NCBI GenBank assembly: GCA_021372725.1
Contig: JAJFTV010000088.1
Location: 62,001 to 126,000, forward strand
Origin: Chloroflexota bacterium
Lineage (GTDB): Bacteria > Chloroflexota > Anaerolineae > Anaerolineales > Anaerolineaceae
Direction: 5' to 3'
DNA: 64,000 bases
Below the pieces are notes generated by a model. That model did not search any database and was not told the DNA's origin. It saw nothing but the letters and a program-made list of their open reading frames with translations. This document shows positions 7,764 to 15,445 of this stretch, piece after piece (within the stretch, counting starts at the first letter, position 1; every line of letters starts with the position of its first letter). Position numbers and translations under genes: made by a program.

Positions 7764-8864
7764 TTAATGTTTTTTTTTAGTTGTACCTTGCTCTGAAGGC
7801 TCAGGAACTTCCTCCTGCTGCTCGTTGGTTGTCGATTGACCTTTCAGTTGTTCGATCCGTTCCATTAACTGGTCCGGAGTGATTTCACCCTGATGGAACG
7901 GGCCGCGTCGAATACGGTGTGGCAGTGCGAGTTCGGCGGCCAGGGCAATATCACGGTCGTTGATGCGAGTGCGTTTTTCAAATGCAGCATGCGCTCGGGC
8001 GGCTTTGAGGATAACCAGATCAGACCGGTGACCTTCCACATTGAGTGAAGTCGTCAATGTGGCAATGGAAAGCAAATTGGCGGAAGTAAATTCAACCTTG
8101 TCAACCAGGTTGCGTGCTTTTTCTATTTGATCTGATAGTTCCGCTTCTCTGGCCATATAGGATTGTCGAAACGCAGTCGGGTCAGCTTCGAAGCTCAGGT
8201 TTCGCTCCATAATATCGATGCGTTCGCGAGCGCTGGGTATACCATGAATTTCCACCGATAATCCGAAACGATCCAGCAGTTGGGGACGCAAATCACCCTC
8301 TTCAGGGTTCATGGTACCCACCAGGATGAACCTTGCCGGGTGGGTAAAGGAAATACCTTCCCGCTCGATAATATTCATCCCCATCGCAGCAGAATCGAGG
8401 AGAACGTCGACAACGTGATCGTCGAGCAAATTTACTTCATCGATGTACAACAAACCCCGGTTGGCGGCGGCCAGAATCCCCGGTTCAAAGTGTCGTTCAC
8501 CAAGTTGAATTGCTTTTTCGATATCCAGTGTACCTACCACACGGTCCTCAGTAGCAGAGACAGGCAGGTCGATAAACGGCGTCAGACGGGTTGTGTAGGG
8601 AATGTTGTTGCCGGAATAGAATCGTTCCTGGCATTCAGTACACCAACCGGATGGGTTTTTTGGATCACAGCCAAAGCGGCAGTTTTCGATCACATTTACG
8701 TAGGGAAGTAGAGCGGCAAGCGCCCTGGCGGCAGTAGATTTTGCAGTACCACGCTCTCCCCGAATAAGTACGCCGCCTATCCGTGTATCGACAGCATTGA
8801 GGATTAAGGCACGCAGCATGCGTTCTTGTCCAACGATGGCAGTAAATGGGTAAATGACTGGCAT
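7764..8864 (-). CDS. AAA+ (ChlI-type) part of a ChlI/ChlD chelatase
   Basis: This AAA+ motor subunit of a Mg- or Co-chelatase has 366 residues in its own frame. It shows YPFTAIVGQE, a Walker A (GERGTAKST), a Cys-rich insert (CRFGCDP...WCTEC) that could hold zinc, a Walker B (LLYIDEVNLL), a sensor 1 region (FILVGTMNPEEG) and RPQLLDRFGL. The C-terminus becomes Gln/Glu-rich and ends at a stop just after three Lys codons in an A9 run. ATG 8864 (upstream GAAGGAA) fits the family start; a TTG at 8933 would add 23 non-conserved residues. The family is usually one polypeptide with a VWA domain, and here that domain lies in the -1 frame directly downstream. Confidence 0.85.
   Translation of the reverse strand: MPVIYPFTAIVGQERMLRALILNAVDTRIGGVLIRGERGTAKSTAARALAALLPYVNVIENCRFGCDPKNPSGWCTECQERFYSGNNIPYTTRLTPFIDLPVSATEDRVVGTLDIEKAIQLGERHFEPGILAAANRGLLYIDEVNLLDDHVVDVLLDSAAMGMNIIEREGISFTHPARFILVGTMNPEEGDLRPQLLDRFGLSVEIHGIPSARERIDIMERNLSFEADPTAFRQSYMAREAELSDQIEKARNLVDKVEFTSANLLSIATLTTSLNVEGHRSDLVILKAARAHAAFEKRTRINDRDIALAAELALPHRIRRGPFHQGEITPDQLMERIEQLKGQSTTNEQQEEVPEPSEQGTTKKKH
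7770..7778 (-). other. A9 slippery run: probable -1 programmed frameshift or slippage site
   Basis: On the coding (minus) strand ACT is followed by nine A residues and then CATTAA. Read in zero frame this gives Lys-Lys-Lys-His-stop. Stepping back one base gives Lys-Lys-Lys-Thr-Leu-Ile-Glu and continues without a stop into the VWA half, for 365 + 323 residues. AAGG occurs 8 nt before the run and AGGAGG about 31 nt before it, possible stimulators. Programmed frameshifting that yields two products is established for some chlD-type chelatase genes. A sequencing length error in the homopolymer is the main alternative. Confidence 0.7.
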
Positions 8865-9091
8865 AGATTGTATTATTTCCTTCAGCCTTATTTTATGCTC
8901 TGCAAGTTTACCATTTAAGACCCTGTTCGACAACCTGTTAACGAGAGTGTTGAAAAAATAGAAAAAATGTTGTTCAGGACTATGTCATTCATCCTGATTT
9001 ACGAATAAAAAGTTATCTTTCTAAAATCAATAAATGCACTGTTTATCCGGTAGTGTATAATGAACCCGTAAAATTATTTCGAGGTATCTGA

Positions 9092-9502
9092 ATGAAACGA
9101 AAATTTCGAATTCTGATTGCCAAACCTGGCCTGGATGGACATGATCGCGGTGCCAAAGTTGTCGCACGAGCCTTACGCGATGCGGGCATGGAAGTGATCT
9201 ATACCGGACTTCGCCAAACCCCTGAAATGATCGCCGCGGCTGCCTTGCAGGAAGATGTGGATATGATCGGTCTCTCCATACTTTCTGGCGCGCACATGTC
9301 ACTTGTACCCCGCGTGGTTGATCTGGTGAGAGCCAACGGCCAGGATAATGTGTTGATCTTTGCCGGCGGCATCATTCCCGAAAAAGATGTTGAAGAACTC
9401 AAAGCAGGCGGGATTTATGAGGTATATGGCCCGGGCACTTCAACGACCCAGCTCGTGGAAGAAATCAGCAAAGCCCTGGAAGCTAAAATCGTCGAGAACT
9501 GA
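9092..9502 (+). CDS. Methylmalonyl-CoA mutase-type B12-binding subunit
   Basis: This 136-residue stand-alone cobalamin-binding domain has the base-off motif DGHDRG, with H17 as lower axial ligand of cobalt, followed by SILSGAH and FAGGIIP, which cradle the nucleotide tail. It corresponds to the C-terminal domain of methylmalonyl-CoA mutase and to the small subunit of two-gene acyl-CoA mutases. The large catalytic subunit is not in the window. The meaB GTPase gene follows after 13 bp, strongly linking it to a mutase of the methylmalonyl-, ethylmalonyl- or isobutyryl-CoA class. A TATAAT box at 9056-9061 lies about 30 bp upstream of the start. Confidence 0.9.
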   Translation: MKRKFRILIAKPGLDGHDRGAKVVARALRDAGMEVIYTGLRQTPEMIAAAALQEDVDMIGLSILSGAHMSLVPRVVDLVRANGQDNVLIFAGGIIPEKDVEELKAGGIYEVYGPGTSTTQLVEEISKALEAKIVEN

Positions 9503-9515
9503 GTGAATTTATTTC

Positions 9516-10547
9516 ATGGATCTGGTTCAAAAAGTCCTGTCCGGCGACAAGCTGGCGCTTGCGCGATTAATCACCCAAATTGAAAACCAGACCGAAAGGG
9601 GTCTTGAAATGCTGGATGAGCTCTTTCCGTATACCGGAAGAGCTCATTTCATTGGCATAACAGGCTCGCCCGGAGCAGGCAAGTCATCACTGGTCAACCA
9701 ACTGGTGCAGCAGCTTCTCATCCGCCCTGATAAACCGGATGCCCGTATTGCGGTGATTGCTGTGGATCCAACCAGTCCTTTCAGCGGAGGAGCTGTGCTG
9801 GGAGATCGTGTCAGAATGCGCGATCTGATGACGAACCCAAGGATTTTCATCCGTTCGATGGCATCCCGGGGCGCTCTGGGGGGGTTGGCGCATACCACCA
9901 GCCTGGTTGCACAGGTATTGGATGCCGCCGGATTTGAAACCATTTTGATCGAAACGGTCGGCGCAGGCCAGACTGAAGTGGATATTGCAAGGCTGGCTCA
10001 CACGGTTATTGTGGTGGAGGCCCCCGGTATGGGCGATGATATTCAGGCGATCAAAGCCGGTATACTCGAAATCGCCGATATTCTTGTTGTCAACAAATCG
10101 GATCACTTCGGTGCAGAAAATACGGTTTCAGCACTGCGCGCCACATTGGAACTGGCTCGCCTGGGGGGGAAAGATGCACTGCATGATGGGCGTGTTTTGG
10201 CGAATGGGGCGCAAGAAACAGGGGAAATGGAAGATTCTGTCTGGAGGCCTCAGGTATTGCAGACCATCGCCACCCAATCATCGGGGATCGATATTCTCCT
10301 GGATGAAATAAACCGGCATCGTGCTTATCTAACCGCCCACCATTTACGAGAGCAAATGGATAACCAACGCATGATAACGGAATTCAATTGCTTGATGAAG
10401 GATCAATTATATAATTCCTGGCTCGACAAGACGCCTAAAAACCAGATCGATGCCATGCTGGGTGAGATCGAAAAGAGAAAAATATCACCGCACCGGGCTG
10501 TTAAACAAATGTTGGGAGATGTTTGCCCCTGTCATGATAAAAATTGA
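9516..10547 (+). CDS. meaB: MeaB-type GTPase, acyl-CoA mutase chaperone
   Basis: This 343-residue G3E-family P-loop GTPase protects and reactivates adenosylcobalamin-dependent acyl-CoA mutases by gating cofactor loading. It has a Walker A (GSPGAGKSS), VDPTSPFSGGAVLGDRVRM (the switch region typical of MeaB/ArgK), ETVGAGQTEVD, and the guanine-specificity NKSD. The C-terminal helical dimerisation arm is present. It is read 13 bp after the B12-binding subunit and belongs to the same transcript. The family was formerly named ArgK, but the neighbour settles the mutase role. Confidence 0.92.
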   Translation: MDLVQKVLSGDKLALARLITQIENQTERGLEMLDELFPYTGRAHFIGITGSPGAGKSSLVNQLVQQLLIRPDKPDARIAVIAVDPTSPFSGGAVLGDRVRMRDLMTNPRIFIRSMASRGALGGLAHTTSLVAQVLDAAGFETILIETVGAGQTEVDIARLAHTVIVVEAPGMGDDIQAIKAGILEIADILVVNKSDHFGAENTVSALRATLELARLGGKDALHDGRVLANGAQETGEMEDSVWRPQVLQTIATQSSGIDILLDEINRHRAYLTAHHLREQMDNQRMITEFNCLMKDQLYNSWLDKTPKNQIDAMLGEIEKRKISPHRAVKQMLGDVCPCHDKN

Positions 10548-10549
10548 AA

Positions 10550-10578
10550 TTGACAATAGACTTGTTTTTAGATATTCT
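10550..10578 (+). promoter_or_regulatory. Sigma-70-type promoter for prs
   Basis: A consensus -35 TTGACA (10550-10555) and a -10 TATTCT (10573-10578) are separated by 17 bp. They lie just after the meaB stop and about 50 bp before the prs start, so prs is probably transcribed independently of meaB. Confidence 0.7.
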
Positions 10579-10627
10579 GAAATAAGAAACGCCTGAAACG
10601 AAGGATGGAGCGAAAGGAATCTCGGAA

Positions 10628-11605
10628 ATGCATCGGCATGAATTAATGTACGGAGATATAAAGTTATACGCTGGCACGGCCAGTAAAACGCTCGCAGCGA
10701 GTATAGCCCGCTATCTTAATATCAAAGTGTGCGAGCATGAAGTGATTGATTTTCCAAACGATAATTTGTTCATTAAGCTGAACAGCAGTGTGCGTGGGCA
10801 GGATTGTTATGTAATCCAGTCTACAGGAACTCCTGTGCATCGCAATTTAATGGAAATGCTGATCACCCTTCAAACGCTGCGCCTTGATTCTGCCGCACGC
10901 GTTACGGCAGTGGTACCTTATTTATGTTATGCGCGTTCAGATAAAAAGGATCAGCCGCGTGTACCCATTACAGCCAGGTTGGTGGCCGATATGATCGAAG
11001 TGGCTGGTGCAGACCGCTATGTGACCATGGATTTGCACGCCGGGCAAATTCAGGGTTTCTTTTCCATCCCGGGCGACGTCCTGACTGCTTTTTACCTGAT
11101 CAACGACTACATCATGACACTCCGGGGTAAGATGGAGCGTCCGGTTATTGTTACGGCAGATTTGGGCTTTGCCAAAAAGGCCAGGAATTTTGCTGCACGC
11201 CTGGATACATCGATGGCTTTTGTGGAGAAGCGCCGGATTTCCAACGAATCAAAAGCTGAAGCCATGACCCTGATCGGGGAGGTGTCAGAACGGGATGTGA
11301 TCATCGTCGATGACGAAGTGGATACCGGTGGATCCATCGTCCATGCAGTGGAAATGGTGAAGGAACATGGCGCCAAGGATGTATACGTAGTATTTGTCCA
11401 CCCGGTGCTTTCCCTCAATGCGGCGGAAAGATTGGCTGCATTACCGGTTAAACAATTTATCACCACAGATACGATCCAAATCCCGCAGACAAAACTGGCC
11501 CATTTTGGGGATAGAATTAAAGTCTTGACGATTGCCAACCTGTTGGGTGAGGTCATCCTGCGTGCCAATCAGGGCCGCAGCGTGGGAGAAATGTTCAACG
11601 AATAA
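10628..11605 (+). CDS. prs: Ribose-phosphate pyrophosphokinase
   Basis: It makes PRPP from ribose 5-phosphate and ATP for nucleotide, His and Trp synthesis. The 325-residue protein shows the ATP-binding segment YARSDKKDQPR, VTMDLHAGQIQGFF with the catalytic His, and the PRPP-binding loop VIIVDDEVDTGGSI. AAGGA about 10 nt upstream supports ATG 10628; an in-frame ATG six codons later is an alternative. It has its own promoter and is followed after 50 bp by fpg. Length and motifs are normal for the family. Confidence 0.93.
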   Translation: MHRHELMYGDIKLYAGTASKTLAASIARYLNIKVCEHEVIDFPNDNLFIKLNSSVRGQDCYVIQSTGTPVHRNLMEMLITLQTLRLDSAARVTAVVPYLCYARSDKKDQPRVPITARLVADMIEVAGADRYVTMDLHAGQIQGFFSIPGDVLTAFYLINDYIMTLRGKMERPVIVTADLGFAKKARNFAARLDTSMAFVEKRRISNESKAEAMTLIGEVSERDVIIVDDEVDTGGSIVHAVEMVKEHGAKDVYVVFVHPVLSLNAAERLAALPVKQFITTDTIQIPQTKLAHFGDRIKVLTIANLLGEVILRANQGRSVGEMFNE

Positions 11606-11655
11606 AATCTCACCTGGCAAGCACTGTTTTAATGCCCTGAATTCAGGTTTGGACA

Positions 11656-12498
11656 ATGCCAGAATTACCAGAAGTTGAGACGATTGCCCGTTCACTCCGC
11701 CAGACAGGTCAGGGGGAGAAACCTGGAATTGTCGGCATGCACATCCATCAAGTAGAGGTGTACTGGAAGCGCACCATTCAGACTCCGTCCAGCGAAGAAT
11801 TAATCCACCGCATCCCTGGTCAGCGTGTTGAAGAGGTTGGCCGCCGGGGCAAATATTTGTTATTGAAACTGACCCGCGACCATTTAATCATTCATTTGCG
11901 CATGAGCGGCGATATACGGGTTGAACCGCTTACCGATGCATCCGGTCAGATCACTCCCCTACGAAAACATGATCGGGTGGCTATGGTGTTTGAGGAAAAA
12001 TACCGTTTTTCCTTTGAGGATCCCCGTAAATTTGGACGTGTATGGCTTGTGCGAGACCCTGTTGAGGTATTGGGCGGTTTGGGGCCGGAACCGTTCGACC
12101 CCCAATTGACGGATGAAATTTTCTTTCACCGTCTGCAATCCTCGCGGCGCCAGCTTAAACCACTATTACTGGATCAGACATTTATGGCAGGGCTGGGGAA
12201 TATCTACACCGACGAAGCACTGCACCGGGCGCATTTACACCCATTAAGCCTGTCAAATTCTTTACATGAAGATCAATCAGCACAGTTGTTGGCGGCCATT
12301 CGCAGTGTTCTTTTGACAGGGATTGAAACCAACGGAGCAAGCATCGATTGGGTTTACAAAGGCGGAAGTTTTCAAAATTCCTTTCAGGTTTATGGCCGTG
12401 AGAAAAAAGCCTGTTACACCTGTGGGCATGCCATTGAAAAAATTTCAGTGGGGCAGAGGGGAACTCATTTCTGTCCGGTTTGCCAGCCGCTCAAATAG
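11656..12498 (+). CDS. mutM: Formamidopyrimidine-DNA glycosylase (Fpg/MutM)
   Basis: This base-excision repair enzyme removes oxidised purines such as 8-oxoguanine and cleaves the abasic site. It begins MPELPEVE, where the Pro exposed after Met removal is the catalytic nucleophile and the next Glu assists. RLSGDI-like strands and GLGNIYTDEALHRA (helix-two-turn-helix) follow. The C-terminal zinc finger is intact: C-x2-C-x16-C-x2-C, ending FCPVCQ. At 280 residues its length is typical. It lies 50 bp after prs and is probably read from the same promoter. Confidence 0.93.
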   Translation: MPELPEVETIARSLRQTGQGEKPGIVGMHIHQVEVYWKRTIQTPSSEELIHRIPGQRVEEVGRRGKYLLLKLTRDHLIIHLRMSGDIRVEPLTDASGQITPLRKHDRVAMVFEEKYRFSFEDPRKFGRVWLVRDPVEVLGGLGPEPFDPQLTDEIFFHRLQSSRRQLKPLLLDQTFMAGLGNIYTDEALHRAHLHPLSLSNSLHEDQSAQLLAAIRSVLLTGIETNGASIDWVYKGGSFQNSFQVYGREKKACYTCGHAIEKISVGQRGTHFCPVCQPLK

Positions 12499-12599
12499 CT
12501 GCCTTTCAAAATTGATTTCATTTTTTGCTTTGTAAAAAAGTCATTTATTTGTAGAATAGTACTATAAAAGCTGCCTGAAGTGAAAAATAGGAGGCTGTC

Positions 12600-13331
12600 A
12601 TGGATCCGATATTCATTATCATAATTATTTTTGTTGGATTTTCAATTGGGGGGGTCACAGGTTATCTGGCAGGAAAAAAGAGCAAAAAGCCTGTTGAAAA
12701 GACATCGGTGAATTTATCCATGGGGCGTGGATTGGTAAAACCAGAATTCACACGGGAGGGATATCTTTCGTTACTCCGTCTGTTGAGGAAAGATGAAGAT
12801 GCAGGCCTGGCTACTGAAATCGACGGTGTGATATTTCCCGACCGGAAGTCCCTGCCGGAAGAAACGATCCAGCGGCTCGAAGGGATTGGGCGTGAATGGA
12901 TGGCATGGTTGGGAGTGAACGAGGGACAAACAGGGCAGTCGGCTCCGGCACCAGCAGCCCAGAACCAATCACTGATACCGCCGGTGAAAAATGTACAACA
13001 GGAAAAAAAATTCTCATCTCCATTAATCCAACCTGATGTGCTTGTGGATACTGGATCCAAAAGGATTGAGGCTGAGCAGAACATTAAATTGTGGAGGGCA
13101 AAAACCATTGCAGAGCAGATTGATGGTATATTGCAGGAAAAAATCCTGGATTCCGGGCTAACCGGCAAGGAAATCAGGATCTATGAAGACCTGAGCCATA
13201 GCGTTGTTTTCCAGATCGGCCTTAAAAACTATCAAAGCCTGGATCAAATTGAAGATCAGGAGGCGCTGCTTATGATTCGTTCCGCGGTCGCTGAATGGGA
13301 AAAGAGAACTGCAAATTTGCATCGCCGTTAA
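12600..13331 (+). CDS. Uncharacterised protein with one N-terminal membrane anchor
   Basis: The 243-residue protein starts with a very hydrophobic helix (residues 4-24, rich in Ile), then a Lys-rich stop-transfer (GKKSKK). A soluble, probably cytoplasmic part follows, with a Pro/Gln/Ala-rich linker around 115-145 and a C-terminal ~100 residues predicted to be mostly helical (IRIYEDLSHSVVFQIGLKNY). I do not recognise the family. AGGAGG precedes ATG 12600. A possible promoter TTGTAA-N16-TAGAAT is at 12530-12557. Flanking genes give no functional hint. Confidence 0.6.
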   Translation: MDPIFIIIIIFVGFSIGGVTGYLAGKKSKKPVEKTSVNLSMGRGLVKPEFTREGYLSLLRLLRKDEDAGLATEIDGVIFPDRKSLPEETIQRLEGIGREWMAWLGVNEGQTGQSAPAPAAQNQSLIPPVKNVQQEKKFSSPLIQPDVLVDTGSKRIEAEQNIKLWRAKTIAEQIDGILQEKILDSGLTGKEIRIYEDLSHSVVFQIGLKNYQSLDQIEDQEALLMIRSAVAEWEKRTANLHRR

Positions 13332-13477
13332 GATCAAGTTTGATGGTCACTGATTGAAATATATGCAAATCGTTTGTAATAAAATGAAATAAATTCTTTT
13401 CAACCATCAAGAATTTATAGCGGTTTATTAGAATCGCGGTACAATTAATAAATAATGATGATCAGGAGTTTGGATCG

Positions 13478-13867
13478 ATGGTAACCTCGGATGAACGCTT
13501 GCGGGTTCTAAGAATGGTTCAGGAAGGCAAAATCAGCGCCGAGGAAGGAATCAAGCTGATGGATGCCCTTGGCGAAAGCGGGCGTGAAAAAGTAAAGCCC
13601 GTTGCCGAGCAGAGGCCTGTCAAAAAAACAGCTCGTTGGTTCCGGGTGCGGGTTACCGATCAAATTACGGGGAAAATTAAGGTGGATATCCACCTGCCGA
13701 TCAATGTTGTCAAAGCAGGCTCCAAACTGGGAGCTCGCTTTTCGCCTGAAATGTCGGGCCTGGACATGGACCAGATCATGGAACACGTGGATGCCGGCAC
13801 AACCGGTCGTATTTTTGATCTGACGCATGATTCCGATCAGGAATTGGTGGAAGTTTTTATCGAGTAA
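13478..13867 (+). CDS. Small protein with SHOCT-like (YvlB/LiaX N-terminal-type) domain
   Basis: It has 129 residues. The first ~35 (ERLRVLRMVQEGKISAEEG) match the short helical module often called SHOCT-like and found at the N-terminus of YvlB/LiaX-type and DUF2089-related proteins. These are thought to be oligomerisation or regulatory tags, frequently linked to envelope stress. The remainder is a ~75-residue beta-rich segment (WFRVRVTD, KVDIHLPINVV) seen in related proteins of this phylum. No signal peptide or membrane segment. AGGAG lies about 10 nt before the start. It is monocistronic and convergent with the NifU-like gene. Confidence 0.6.
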   Translation: MVTSDERLRVLRMVQEGKISAEEGIKLMDALGESGREKVKPVAEQRPVKKTARWFRVRVTDQITGKIKVDIHLPINVVKAGSKLGARFSPEMSGLDMDQIMEHVDAGTTGRIFDLTHDSDQELVEVFIE

Positions 13868-13885
13868 TGAGCCGGAAAACAGGAA

Positions 13886-14137
13886 TTATTCCTCCGCGAT
13901 CACATCCTCGATGTTGGGAAAGAACTGCTTGAGAGTGCCTTCCACCCATCCATGCAAGGTATTTGTCTGAAGCGGGCATCCCAGGCAGGCGCCCCCTAAA
14001 CGTACTTTTACGTGTTTTCCATCATAAGAAACGAGCTGAACTGACCCACCATGAAAATGGCTGATGTATGAATCGAGTTGTTCTATCAGCCCGTTAATTT
14101 GTTCCTGCTCTGAATATTGCGTCCCCGGTTCTTTCAT
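13886..14137 (-). CDS. NifU C-terminal-domain (Nfu-like) iron-sulfur carrier
   Basis: This 83-residue small Nfu domain has the CLGCP motif (C-x2-C), which binds a labile [4Fe-4S] cluster between two subunits, and the following helix TNTLHGWVEGTLKQFFP, as in NifU C-terminal domains. The role is delivery of clusters to apo-proteins, relevant here because the genome encodes many ferredoxin-type enzymes. Its ATG overlaps the stop of the cNMP-domain gene (ATGA), so the two are translationally coupled. The frame is open upstream to 14275, but that region is coding in the other frame. Confidence 0.8.
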   Translation of the reverse strand: MKEPGTQYSEQEQINGLIEQLDSYISHFHGGSVQLVSYDGKHVKVRLGGACLGCPLQTNTLHGWVEGTLKQFFPNIEDVIAEE

Positions 14138-14628
14138 TTCTCCCACCCTTCTGTATGATCTGCCGTCTTGGACAATACAGAAAGAATCTGTTTTGGCGTT
14201 TGATTGAGGCGATCTGCGATAATGCTGGTTAACCTGTCTAAAAAAATTATACCAGCTTCGTCGTTTCGATTGCAAATTTCCAGCAAGTGTTCCTTGCTTA
14301 ATCCAAAGGCGGAGCCAGGCAGGAGGGCGAAGGCTTCAGAAGTGTAGGTTTCACGCCCGAGAGCCGCAGACCAACCGAATACCCATCCTGGAATGATACT
14401 CGAAATGGTCAGAGGTGGGCCGTCGTAAGGTTTGTAACGGATGGATACTTTTCCGGTAAGCAGAATAAAAAGGTTTTTTGCCTCATCGCCTTGATGAAAA
14501 ATAGTTTCACCGGCAATTATTTGTTTCAGTTCAAACATGGTACCAATCTGCTCGAGTTCTTCGGCAGGAATATCCCTAAAAATGGGCAGGTACCTGAATT
14601 TTGATACTTCACTCATGTTACTAATCAT
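14134..14628 (-). CDS. Cyclic-nucleotide-binding domain protein without DNA-binding domain
   Basis: The 164-residue protein is a single Crp/cNMP-type beta-roll: LPIFRDIPAEELEQIG, then IFHQGDEAKNLFILLTGKVSI, then a C-terminal helix. The classical phosphate-binding Arg-Ser/Thr pair (xGExAxxRxA) is replaced by WVFGWSAALGRETY, so cAMP binding is doubtful; another ligand or a purely structural role is possible. The helix-turn-helix of Crp/Fnr regulators is absent. It overlaps the NifU-like gene by 4 bp, which suggests a joint job, perhaps sensing tied to Fe-S supply. ATG 14616 is an alternative start; neither has a clear Shine-Dalgarno. Confidence 0.7.
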   Translation of the reverse strand: MISNMSEVSKFRYLPIFRDIPAEELEQIGTMFELKQIIAGETIFHQGDEAKNLFILLTGKVSIRYKPYDGPPLTISSIIPGWVFGWSAALGRETYTSEAFALLPGSAFGLSKEHLLEICNRNDEAGIIFLDRLTSIIADRLNQTPKQILSVLSKTADHTEGWEK

Positions 14629-14888
14629 ACAAATATACCCGAACGCAGGATAGTGAGATATTTCCTTCTTCAGTTGATTTTTATCAATGATTGTTTGGGT
14701 AAATCAGGGCATCATTCATGTCAAATATTCATTTTTAGGATGACTGTACGTGAAACACTCTTTGGTTATGTGAGATTGGTCGCTTTTGCCTGTAAAAAAT
14801 ATTCTTCCAGAATGAAGGTGTAACTTTTTTCAGCGGTTATCATCCAATAAAATGTCTGAAATATTCATCATAAGAAGAGGTAAAGAAA

Positions 14889-15287
14889 ATGGAAATTTTG
14901 GTTGATTTTCCGGGTGGTGAACGTGTGGATGCACATTTTGGTGGTTTGACTGTCAAAACAAACCAGGATGGCACAGACCCGTCACCGTTTGCGTTATTTC
15001 TTTCATCCATTGGTACCTGTGCCGGTATCTATGTGCTCGGTTTCTGTAAACAACGGGGATTACCGACCGAAGGTTTGCGGATTGTCGAGCGTGTCCATCA
15101 AAATTCATTAACCCACATGACAGATAAAATTGATCTGGAGATTCAGATACCCGAAAATTTCCCTCCACAATATTATGATGCACTCGTAAAAACAGCCAAT
15201 TTATGTGCCGTAAAGAAAACCCTTGAGAACCCCCCAAAGTTCAATACCTATACAAAAGTTGTCAATACCTCAGGAAACAAGGATTAG
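14889..15287 (+). CDS. OsmC-like peroxiredoxin-fold protein
   Basis: This 132-residue OsmC/Ohr-fold protein has the two conserved Cys regions present as SSIGTCAGIYVLGFC and TANLCAVKKTLENPP, positions that form the redox-active pair in thiol-dependent peroxide reduction. The exact substrate is not known for this subgroup. AAGAGGTAAAGAAA upstream gives a good ribosome-binding site. A strong terminator follows 22 bp after the stop, so the gene is the end of its transcript. The 260 bp upstream show no recognisable gene. Confidence 0.8.
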   Translation: MEILVDFPGGERVDAHFGGLTVKTNQDGTDPSPFALFLSSIGTCAGIYVLGFCKQRGLPTEGLRIVERVHQNSLTHMTDKIDLEIQIPENFPPQYYDALVKTANLCAVKKTLENPPKFNTYTKVVNTSGNKD

Positions 15288-15309
15288 GAAGTTAAAGCAT
15301 CATGATCAC

Positions 15310-15340
15310 GCCTCTGCGTCAATCAGAGGCTATTTTTATT
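15310..15340 (+). terminator. Rho-independent terminator after the OsmC-like gene
   Basis: A perfect 7-bp stem GCCTCTG (15310-15316) and CAGAGGC (15324-15330) with a 7-nt loop is followed by TATTTTTATT. Confidence 0.85.
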
Positions 15341-15445
15341 TCCGCTAAGGTATAATCATGAGAGTGTTTTCTAAAAATACATAAATCAATTCAGCAGGTT
15401 GGGGATCACCCTGACCTGGTTTATCTTTTATGCTGTGAGGATTTT

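Noticed and set aside
8943-8959. GAGAGTGTTGAAAAAAT, 15 of 17 like the end of the 58.4-kb MITE
   Set aside because: No partner inverted copy nearby and the match is in A/T-rich sequence; at best a solo remnant.
8934-9091. Cobalamin riboswitch before the B12-binding subunit gene
   Set aside because: The gap is only 158 bp, A/T-rich, without a B12-box-like sequence; only a -10-like box is seen.
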